Below are positions 57,050 to 63,717 of a DNA stretch of 63,717 bases, piece by piece. Source of the DNA: CAYWVR01 sp964461715 (GTDB lineage: Bacteria; Planctomycetota; Phycisphaerae; FEN-1346); NCBI GenBank assembly GCA_964461715.1, contig CAYWVR010000021.1, positions 1 through 63,717 on the forward strand. Reading direction: 5' to 3'. Both the position numbers and the translations under genes were made by a program. The first letter of the stretch is position 1; each line of letters begins with the position of its first letter. Under the pieces are notes generated by a model, which had not been told where the DNA came from, did no database searches, and saw nothing but the letters and a program-made list of their open reading frames with translations.

Positions 57050-58408
57050 GTGGCGAATAACGCGACACCGCAGCCGGCGACCTTCCCGAGCGATTTCCTC
57101 TTCGGGGTGGCCACGGCGGCCTATCAGGTGGAGGGGGCCGCGCGCGAGGGCGGGCGCGGCCCGAGCATCTGGGATACCTTCGCCCACGCGCCGGGCAAGA
57201 CGGCCCACGGCCACACGGGCGACGTCGCCTGCGACCAGTTCCACCGCTGGGCCGAGGACGTCGCCCTGATGCGGGACCTCGGCGTCGGGGCGTACCGCTT
57301 CTCCATCGCCTGGCCGCGCATCTTCCCGGAGGGCACGGGCCGGGCGAACCCGCGGGGCTTCGACTACTACGAGCGCTTGGTCGACGCCCTTCTCGAGGCG
57401 GGCATCGAGCCCTGCCCCACCCTCTACCACTGGGACCTGCCGCAGGCCCTCGAGGACAAGGGCGGCTGGCCGGCGCGGGCGACGGCCGAGGCCTTCGCCG
57501 GTTACGCCCGGACGTGCTTCGACGCCCTCGGCGACCGCGTCCGCACGTGGATGACGCTGAACGAGCCGTTCTGCTCGGCCGTGCTCGGCTACGGCGTCGG
57601 CGTTCACGCCCCCGGCGTCAAGGACCGCTCGGCGAGCTACCGGGCCATCCACCACCTGCTCCTCGGCCACGGTCTGGCGGTCCGGGCGTTCCGGGAGGCG
57701 GGCCTCGAGGGGCGCGTGGGTCTGGCCCAGAACGCCGAGCCGTTTCGCCCCGCGACCGCGCGGCCGGAGGACGTGGAGGCCGCCGACCGGGCCATGGACC
57801 TCCAGGTCCGCATGTTCCTCGGGCCCCTCTTCGGCAAGGGCTACCCCGAGCGGCACCTGGCGGCGTACCCCGACCGGCCGATGCCGATCGAACCGGGCGA
57901 CCTGGACGTGATCGCCGAGCCGATCGACTTCTTCGGCCTGAACATGTACCGCGAGCTGACCGTCGCCCACCACGGCGACCATCCCGAGGGCTACCGCACC
58001 GTGCCGCAATGGGAGCCGACGACCGCCATGGGCTGGCCCATCACGCCGGGCGGTCTCGCGCGGGTCCTGCGGCTCATCGACCGCGAGTACGATCACCCGG
58101 CGATCTACGTCACCGAGAACGGCTGCGCGATGACCGACGTCCTTTCCGAGGGCGGGACGCGCTGCCACGACCCGGCTCGGATCGACTTTCTGCGCGGGTA
58201 CCTCGGGGCGTGCCTGGCGGCCCGGGGGGCAGGGGTGGACCTGCGCGGATATTTCCTCTGGTCGCTGATCGACAATTTTGAGTGGGCCGAGGGCTACACG
58301 AAACGCTTCGGCCTCCTTTACTGCGACTACGACGAGGACCTTCGCCGCGTCCCCAAGGACAGCTTCTACTGGTACCGCGACCTGATGGCGCGGCGGGCGC
58401 TGCCTTAG
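57050..58408 (+). CDS. Beta-glucosidase, glycoside hydrolase family 1
   Basis: 452 residues (GTG start). GH1 features: N-terminal FPSDFLFGVATAAYQVEG, acid/base glutamate E172 in TLNEPF, catalytic nucleophile E356 in YVTENGC, and the C-terminal WSLIDNFEWAEGY and KRFGLLYCDY. Hydrolyses beta-glucosides (or galactosides) in the cytoplasm; no signal peptide. I prefer GTG 57050 with GGAAGG eight bases upstream; the ATG at 57017 is adjacent to GAGGAGGG with no spacing and would add 11 unlike residues. Next gene (58458) is 49 bases downstream on the same strand and likely related in function. Confidence 0.93.
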   Translation: MANNATPQPATFPSDFLFGVATAAYQVEGAAREGGRGPSIWDTFAHAPGKTAHGHTGDVACDQFHRWAEDVALMRDLGVGAYRFSIAWPRIFPEGTGRANPRGFDYYERLVDALLEAGIEPCPTLYHWDLPQALEDKGGWPARATAEAFAGYARTCFDALGDRVRTWMTLNEPFCSAVLGYGVGVHAPGVKDRSASYRAIHHLLLGHGLAVRAFREAGLEGRVGLAQNAEPFRPATARPEDVEAADRAMDLQVRMFLGPLFGKGYPERHLAAYPDRPMPIEPGDLDVIAEPIDFFGLNMYRELTVAHHGDHPEGYRTVPQWEPTTAMGWPITPGGLARVLRLIDREYDHPAIYVTENGCAMTDVLSEGGTRCHDPARIDFLRGYLGACLAARGAGVDLRGYFLWSLIDNFEWAEGYTKRFGLLYCDYDEDLRRVPKDSFYWYRDLMARRALP

Positions 58409-58457
58409 CGCTGCGCGGGCAAGATGCGCGTGCCCGTGGGCAAGGAGTCATGGGTTC

Positions 58458-61400
58458 ATGCCCCGAGAGCCCCGCACCGAGCTCGAGCCGGACGGCGCGT
58501 TCGTGATCGAGAACTTCACGGGCGCGGCCCCGTTTACGAGCTTCCTGCCGGGCATCGCGGGCCTGTGGGGCGTGCCGCTCTGGCTTTACTGGGTCAACCG
58601 GGGCCAGGCCGTCGCCTCGTTCGGCACGGAGGACAAGGACCACGCGTTCCTGGAGTTCCAGTCGGCGGCCCGGGCGTGGCGGCGGGTTCCGCTCGAGGGG
58701 TTCCGCACGTTCCTGCGGGGCCGCCGCTCGGAGGGGGCGTTCTTTCACGAGCCGTTCGGCGCGGCGGCCGGCCCGCGTGCGGCGGGCCTCATGCGCATCC
58801 GCCCGAGCGCCCTGGAGATCGAAGAGATCGACCCCGACGTCGGCCTTCGCGTCGCCGTCGAGTACTTTACCGTGCCGGGCGAGCCGTGGGCGGCCCTGGC
58901 GCGGAGCGTCACGATCGAGAACCAGGCCCCCGACGCCGTCGACCTGGAGGTCGTCGACGGCCTGCCGCAGGTCGTCCCCTACGGCGAGCGGGCCACGTTT
59001 CTCCAGGTCATGCCCTTCATCACCGAGGCGTACCTGAAGGTGACGAACCTCGAGGCGGGGGTCCCGTTTCTGAACCTGAAGGCCGTCCCCTCCGACACGG
59101 CCGAGACGGAGTTCGTCCGGGCGGGCCACTTCTTCTGCGGCTTCCTGGAGGGCGAGGCGTCCGAGCGATGGCAGCCCATCGTCGACCCGTCGCTCGTCTT
59201 CGGGGAGCGGCAGGATTTCACGCGGCCCCGCGCCCTGCTTGCCGCCGACGCGTTCGACGCGACCGCCGCCCAGACCGTCCACTGCATCACCCCGGCGGCG
59301 ATGCTCGCGGGTCGCGTGACGCTGGCCGCGGGGGAGCGGCGAACGCTCCGATCGCTCTACGGCTGGACCCGGGACCGGGCGGCCTCGGAGCGGGCCGCCG
59401 ACGCCGCCGCCGAGGAAGGGTGGTTCGAGGCGAAGCGCGAGGCGGCCCGCCGGGAGGTCGAGGCCGTCCGCCATCGCCTTTTCCTCCACACGGCCGAGCC
59501 GCGCCTCAATGAGTACGGCCCGCAGACGTACCTCGACAACGTTCTGCGCGGGGGCCTGCCCGTCACGCTCGGCGCGGGCGACGGGACGGTCGTCCTGCAC
59601 GTCTACTCACGCCGGCACGGCGACCTGGAGCGCGACTACAACTTCTTCCGCCTCGAGCCCACGGTCCTCAGCCAGGGCAACGGGGCCTACCGCGACATGA
59701 ACCAGAATCGGCGCCACGATGTCTGGATGAATCCCGACGTCGGGGCCGACGACGTCCGCCAGTTCGTCAATCTCCTCCAGAGCGACGGCTTCAACCCCAT
59801 GCTCGTCAAGGGCGTGCGCTTCCGCGTCACCGCCGACACCGAGGCCCTCCGCGAGGCCGTCGCCACGGCCGTCCGGAGCACCGACCAGGACCGCGTCGTC
59901 GAGCGCGTGGCGGCCCAGGCGTTCTCGCCGGGGGCCCTGGTGGCGTGGATCGAGGACCAGGGCCTCCGGCTCAAGCGCGGCGGGCCGGCGGCCCTGCTGG
60001 AGGCCCTCTTCGCCGTCAGCGAGCGGGTCGAGGAGGCCGAGCACGAGGCGGGCTACTGGATCGATCACTGGTTCTACAACCTGGACCTGATCGAGAGCTA
60101 CCTCGCCGTCTATCCCGACCGGCTGCGCGAGCTGCTCCTGGAGCGCGACGACTTCACCTTCCGCGACACCGACCGCCGCGTCCGCGCCCGCGACGAGCGG
60201 ACCGTCCTCGTCGCGCCCGACCGGGTCCGCCAGACGGACTTCGTCGCCCTCGACGCCGAAAAGGCCGCCCTGATCGCCCAACGCACGGCCCGGCCCTACG
60301 TTGTCCGCGTCCGCGACGGGCGCGGCGAGCCGTACCGGACGAACCTCCTGGGCAAGCTTCTGGCGCTAGTGGCCGTGAAGGTCGCGAGCCTCTCGCCCTC
60401 CGGCGTCGGCATGGAGATGGACGGGGGGCGGCCGGGATGGCACGATTCGGTCAACGGGCTGCCCGGCCTCTTCGGGGCCTCCACGAGCGAGACGTTCCAG
60501 CTCCTGCGGGCCCTGGGGCTCGTAGCCGAGTGGCTGGACGCCCTGCACCTGCCGCCCGGCTTCGCCCAGGACGTGCCCGCCGAGGTCGCGACGTTCGCGA
60601 AGGCCGTCGGCCGGGCCCTGCACCGGTATCTCGCGACCGACGATCCCGACCGCGATCACCGGTACTGGGAAGAGACGAGCGAGGCGAAGGAGGCGTACCG
60701 CGAGGCCGTCCGCCTCGGCTTCGACGGGGCCGAGCAGGGCCTCTCGCGCGACGAGATCGGGTCGCTGCTGGCGGCGGCCCGGGCGCGGATCGAAGCGTCG
60801 CTGGCCGACGCCACCGACCCGGAGACGGGCCTCCCCGCGACGTACGTCCTGCACGAGGCCGTCGAATGGGAACCCATCGTCGACGGGCCGGCCGGCGCGC
60901 TGAGCGGCTCGAAGCCGAAACCGCGCCTCGGCCCGCGCGGCCGGCCGTGCGTGCGGGTGACGAAGTTCCGCATGCGGCGGCTGCCGGTCTTCCTGGAGGC
61001 CCCGGCCCACGCGCTTCGCATCACGAAGGACGAGGACGAGGCCCGCGACCTCTGGCGCCGCGTCCGCGCCGGTCCCCTCTACGACCGCCGCCTCGGCATG
61101 TACCTCGTCAACGCGCCCGTGCCGGAGGAACTCGAGGAGATCGGGCGAATCTGGGCCTGGCCGCCCGGATGGTTCGAGCGCGAAAACGTATTCATGCATC
61201 TCGAACATAAGTACCTGCTCGCGACGCTCGAGGCGGGACTGGTGGAGGAGTTTTTCGAGGACTTCCGGGCCGCCGCCGTCTGCTTCCAGGACCCCGCGGT
61301 CTTCGGGCGCAGCCCCCTGGAGAATGTCTCCTTCATCGTCGCCTCCACCCACCCGCGCGAGGCCCTGCACGGCCGCGGCTTCCTGCCGCGCTCGAGCGGC

Positions 61401-61814
61401 ACGACGGCCGAGGTGATCCACATGCTGCTCTGGATGCTGTTCGGACGGCGGCCGTTTGCGTACACGGAAAAGGACGGCCTTTCGCTCAAGCTCGCGCCGA
61501 TTCTGCCCGATGGATTCTTTACCACGCGCGAGCACTCGCGCGAGGTGGTGGACGCGCAGGGCACGCCCCGCACGGAAACGTTCCCGGCGGATTCCTGCAC
61601 CGCGACGCTGGTCGGGCACACGCGGGTGACGTACCGGAACCCGGCCCGTCGCGCCACGTTCGGCCCGGACGCCGCCCGCCCCGCGCGGTATCGCGTCGTG
61701 TGGGACGACGGGCGCGAGGCCGAGTTCGGCCCGGAGGGCCTCGACGACGCGGCCGCCCGCGCGGTCCGCCAGAAACGCGTGGCCCACATTGAGGTGACGT
61801 TGACCGTCCCATGA
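58458..61814 (+). CDS. Large GH94-like (cellobiose phosphorylase-type) protein
   Basis: 1118 residues, no signal peptide. Pattern recalls the large proteins annotated as cellobiose phosphorylase in clostridia and others: an N-terminal beta domain (about 1-330, ENFTGAAPFTSFLPGIAGLW), then an (alpha/alpha)6-type region with RDMNQNRRHDVWMNPDVGAD near 410, WIDHWFYNLDLIESYLAVYP near 535, GVGMEMDGGRPGWHDSVNGL near 650 and EVIHMLLWMLFGRRPF near 980. I know these blocks from that family but not its exact CAZy number (GH94, GH149 or GH161-like are the candidates). Phosphorolysis of beta-glucans would fit a neighbour GH1 beta-glucosidase. AAGGAG precedes ATG 58458. Confidence 0.6.
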   Translation: MPREPRTELEPDGAFVIENFTGAAPFTSFLPGIAGLWGVPLWLYWVNRGQAVASFGTEDKDHAFLEFQSAARAWRRVPLEGFRTFLRGRRSEGAFFHEPFGAAAGPRAAGLMRIRPSALEIEEIDPDVGLRVAVEYFTVPGEPWAALARSVTIENQAPDAVDLEVVDGLPQVVPYGERATFLQVMPFITEAYLKVTNLEAGVPFLNLKAVPSDTAETEFVRAGHFFCGFLEGEASERWQPIVDPSLVFGERQDFTRPRALLAADAFDATAAQTVHCITPAAMLAGRVTLAAGERRTLRSLYGWTRDRAASERAADAAAEEGWFEAKREAARREVEAVRHRLFLHTAEPRLNEYGPQTYLDNVLRGGLPVTLGAGDGTVVLHVYSRRHGDLERDYNFFRLEPTVLSQGNGAYRDMNQNRRHDVWMNPDVGADDVRQFVNLLQSDGFNPMLVKGVRFRVTADTEALREAVATAVRSTDQDRVVERVAAQAFSPGALVAWIEDQGLRLKRGGPAALLEALFAVSERVEEAEHEAGYWIDHWFYNLDLIESYLAVYPDRLRELLLERDDFTFRDTDRRVRARDERTVLVAPDRVRQTDFVALDAEKAALIAQRTARPYVVRVRDGRGEPYRTNLLGKLLALVAVKVASLSPSGVGMEMDGGRPGWHDSVNGLPGLFGASTSETFQLLRALGLVAEWLDALHLPPGFAQDVPAEVATFAKAVGRALHRYLATDDPDRDHRYWEETSEAKEAYREAVRLGFDGAEQGLSRDEIGSLLAAARARIEASLADATDPETGLPATYVLHEAVEWEPIVDGPAGALSGSKPKPRLGPRGRPCVRVTKFRMRRLPVFLEAPAHALRITKDEDEARDLWRRVRAGPLYDRRLGMYLVNAPVPEELEEIGRIWAWPPGWFERENVFMHLEHKYLLATLEAGLVEEFFEDFRAAAVCFQDPAVFGRSPLENVSFIVASTHPREALHGRGFLPRSSGTTAEVIHMLLWMLFGRRPFAYTEKDGLSLKLAPILPDGFFTTREHSREVVDAQGTPRTETFPADSCTATLVGHTRVTYRNPARRATFGPDAARPARYRVVWDDGREAEFGPEGLDDAAARAVRQKRVAHIEVTLTVP

Positions 61815-61870
61815 GCCCGGGCGGCTTGGCCTTGCCCAAGAAGCACAATCGGACCTGACATTCCGGACTT

Positions 61871-61942
61871 GGGGACAGGCGCCCAGGTTAAAGCCCTTGC
61901 GCTGCTGCTGCAGAACGACGGTCGCGACCGGCGCCTGTCCCC
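61871..61942. repeat. Inverted repeat GGGGACAGGCGCC / GGCGCCTGTCCCC
   Basis: Perfect 13-bp arms (61871-61883 and 61930-61942) separated by 46 bases, in the gap before tldD. Resembles the GGGGACAGGCACC palindromes common in planctomycete intergenic regions; the loop is too long for a simple terminator. Confidence 0.65.
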
Positions 61943-61989
61943 GCTTTCCTTGCTGGCCATGCATGGCGGAGCGGCAAGCGGCTTCCCGC

Positions 61990-62018
61990 TTGTCCGGCCC
62001 GCCGCCGTCCTCTATACT
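61990..62018 (+). promoter_or_regulatory. Putative promoter of tldD
   Basis: TTGTCC (61990-61995), 17-base spacer, TATACT (62013-62018), 34 bases before the GTG start. Confidence 0.5.
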
Positions 62019-62052
62019 CGCCTCCCGGTTTCCGCCACGAAGGGAACGCCCC

Positions 62053-63495
62053 GTGCAACCGCTTATCGACCGCGCCTTGAACCTCCTTGCCCGGGAAGGC
62101 GCCGACTACGGCGACGTCCGCGTCCGCGAGGACCGGACCGAATCCATCGCCGTCAACAACGGGCGCCCCGAGCACGTGGCCGCCCACGGGTCGCACGGGT
62201 TCGGGGTGCGGGTGATCGTCGACGGGGCGTGGGGATTCTTCGGGTCGCACCGGCTGGAGGAGGCGGCGGTCGAGCCGGTCGTCCGCGAGGCCTGCGCCAT
62301 CGCCCGGGCCTCGGCCCGGCACCGGGGCGAGCCGGTGCATCTGGCGCCCGTCGAGCCCGCGACCGGCCGCTACGAGACCCCTCACCAGGTCGACCCGTTC
62401 ACGGTTCCCCTGGAGGAGAAGCTCGCGCTGCTCGTGGCCGCGTCGAAGGCCATGACGGGCCCGAACGTGCGACTGGCCCGGGCCTTCTTCTCGGCGTACG
62501 AGACGGACCAGGTCTTCGCCTCGACCGAGGGGGCGCGGCTGGAGCAGCGGATTCTCCAGACGGGCGGCGGGATCGCCGCGACGGCCCTCTCCGGCGGCGA
62601 AATGCAGGTCCGGAGCTATCCGAACTCCTTCCGCGGAAACTTTGCCACCGCCGGGTGGGAGTCCGTGCGGGCCATGGACCTGGCGGGCGAGGCCCCCCGC
62701 GTTGCCGACGAGGCCGAGCAGCTCCTGGTCGCTCCCGTCCTCCCGGAGGACACGCGCACCGTCGTCCTCGACGGGGGCCAGCTCGCCCTGCAGGTCCACG
62801 AATCGTGCGGCCATCCGATCGAGCTCGACCGCGTCCTCGGGATGGAGCTCTCCTACGCGGGCGGCTCGTTCCTCTCGACCGACAAGCTCGGCACATTCCG
62901 CTACGGGTCGCCCGAGGTGACCCTCGTCGCGGACGCGACGTGCCCGGGCGGCCTGGGCACCTTCGGGTGGGACGACGAGGGCGTCCCGGCCCAAGCGACG
63001 CCCATCGTCACCGAAGGCGTCTTCGTCGGATACCTTTCGAGCCGCGAGACGGCCCCGGCCATCGGGCGCGCTTCCAGCGGCGCCATGCGCGCCGGCGGCT
63101 GGGACCGCATCCCCCTCGTGCGGATGACCAACGTCAACCTGCTCCCCGGCGACGCCGGGACCCTCGAGAACCTCATCGCCGACACCGAGGACGGCCTCTT
63201 CATGGCCACCAACAGGAGCTGGTCGATCGACCAGAAGCGGCTCAACTTCCAGTTCGGCACCGAGTGGTGCCAGGAGATCAAGGGCGGTCGCCTCGGCCGC
63301 GTCTTCCGCGGGGGCACGTACACGGGCATCACCCCGGAGTTCTGGGGATCGTGCGACGCGGTCTGCGGCCCGGAGGCGTGGGCCCTCTGGGGGACGCCCA
63401 ACTGCGGCAAGGGCGAGCCGGGCCAGACGGCCCGCGTGGGCCACGGCGTGGCCCCGGCCCGGTTCCGCGACGTCCGGACAGGAGTCAAGGCATGA
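62053..63495 (+). CDS. tldD: TldD-family zinc metalloprotease
   Basis: 480 residues, GTG start behind AAGGGA. TldD/TldE family: metal site HESCGH (H249, E250, H254; family pattern H-E-x3-H), a DUF-type N-terminal domain, and C-terminal IVTEGVFVGYLSSRETAP, GRASSGAMRAGG and EIKGGRLGRVFRGGTY. In E. coli TldD and TldE(PmbA) form a heterodimeric protease that cleaves small peptides such as microcin B17 and antitoxin CcdA. Overlaps the following gene by 4 bases (ATGA), so the two are co-translated. The fraction of cytoplasmic peptides it cleaves here is unknown. The longer frame from 61897 is intergenic. Confidence 0.9.
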   Translation: MQPLIDRALNLLAREGADYGDVRVREDRTESIAVNNGRPEHVAAHGSHGFGVRVIVDGAWGFFGSHRLEEAAVEPVVREACAIARASARHRGEPVHLAPVEPATGRYETPHQVDPFTVPLEEKLALLVAASKAMTGPNVRLARAFFSAYETDQVFASTEGARLEQRILQTGGGIAATALSGGEMQVRSYPNSFRGNFATAGWESVRAMDLAGEAPRVADEAEQLLVAPVLPEDTRTVVLDGGQLALQVHESCGHPIELDRVLGMELSYAGGSFLSTDKLGTFRYGSPEVTLVADATCPGGLGTFGWDDEGVPAQATPIVTEGVFVGYLSSRETAPAIGRASSGAMRAGGWDRIPLVRMTNVNLLPGDAGTLENLIADTEDGLFMATNRSWSIDQKRLNFQFGTEWCQEIKGGRLGRVFRGGTYTGITPEFWGSCDAVCGPEAWALWGTPNCGKGEPGQTARVGHGVAPARFRDVRTGVKA

Positions 63496-63717
63496 CGCCC
63501 CCCGAGCGCAAGGCCCATCTGCTGGACCTCGGCCGCGACCTCGTCCGGACCTCCGCCGCCGATGAGACCGAGGTCCTGCTCGTCGAGGGACGGAGCTTCC
63601 TGACGCGCTTCACCGCCGGCCGCATCCACCAGAACGTGGGCGCCGAGGAGGCCGACGCCGTCGTCCGCGTCGTCGCCGCAAAGCGCCTCGGCGTGGCTAC
63701 GACCTCGAGCCTGGCCC
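63492..63717 (+). CDS. PmbA/TldE-type partner of TldD (partial, runs off the window)
   Basis: First 75 residues only; start ATG 63492 overlaps the tldD stop by 4 bases. The visible part (LLDLGRDLVRTSAADETEVL, LVEGRSFLTRFTAGRIHQNV) fits the N-terminal domain shared by TldD and PmbA, and a PmbA gene directly after tldD is common. Family assigned mainly from this context. Confidence 0.7.
   Translation, partial: MTPPERKAHLLDLGRDLVRTSAADETEVLLVEGRSFLTRFTAGRIHQNVGAEEADAVVRVVAAKRLGVATTSSLA

Overview
This is a G+C-rich bacterial draft scaffold (two 100-base N runs, 7174-7273 and 47433-47532) that most likely comes from an uncultured member of the Planctomycetota or a close PVC relative. The pointers are family-level: three proteins with PEP-CTERM tails, a WD40-like secreted protein with a planctomycete-style C-terminus, a TIGR02597-like protein next to a beta-helix protein with a verrucomicrobial-type C-terminal domain, an H1-like (A)KKK repeat protein, a HEAT-repeat secreted protein and a planctomycete-type integrase fragment. 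No rRNA or universal marker is present, so the class cannot be fixed.

Layout. 0.1-5.9 kb: a sugar-acid/sugar catabolic set (enolase-superfamily enzyme, sugar-phosphate isomerase-like TIM barrel, two paralogous D-2-hydroxyacid dehydrogenases, Gfo/Idh/MocA oxidoreductase). 6-18 kb: secreted protein of unknown function, a gap-broken WD40-like protein, a DUF2007-like protein with a very acidic tail, xylulokinase, the stump of a lyase-like gene, then a minus-strand signalling run (PEP-CTERM trypsin-like protease, PAS histidine kinase, NarL-type regulator, PilZ protein). 18-19 kb is nearly gene-free apart from a frameshifted fragment.

19-44.6 kb is the centrepiece. Three secreted proteins (TIGR02597-like, PEP-CTERM, beta-helix) precede a 21.7-kb run of 22 tightly packed genes: an alpha-helical repeat protein, a TonB-dependent receptor, a DUF3450 coiled-coil protein, a long TtpC-like ExbB, a short ExbB, two ExbDs, TonB, a TPR lipoprotein, then secretin GspD, GspE, F, G, H, I, J, K, a short GspC-like protein, GspL, GspM and a second TPR lipoprotein. 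The TonB2/TtpC-type energy module and a type II secretion system are thus in one apparent transcription unit, many genes overlapping by 1-59 bases. The arrangement suggests one envelope machine that couples proton-motive force, uptake through a receptor and secretion through a secretin; this coupling is inference.

44.7-47.8 kb: tRNA-Pro(GGG) with a consensus promoter, an integrase N-terminal fragment beside it, GTP-type PEP carboxykinase with its own promoter, and the H1-like gene with a strong terminator. 47.9-53.4 kb: a minus-strand operon of HEAT protein, ROK sugar kinase, zinc-ribbon protein and S41 lipoprotein protease. 53.6-54.5 kb: a REP-associated tyrosine transposase flanked by three copies of its apparent REP. 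54.7-63.7 kb: XerD-like recombinase, a PEP-CTERM protein, GH1 beta-glucosidase, a 1118-residue GH94-like enzyme, TldD and the start of its PmbA partner.

At least two repeat systems run through the intergenic DNA: a composite two-hairpin palindrome (four loci) and the transposase-linked REP. Both show arm conservation or compensation. Starts were re-chosen from ribosome-binding sites and family N-termini; promoters are by-eye -35/-10 matches.
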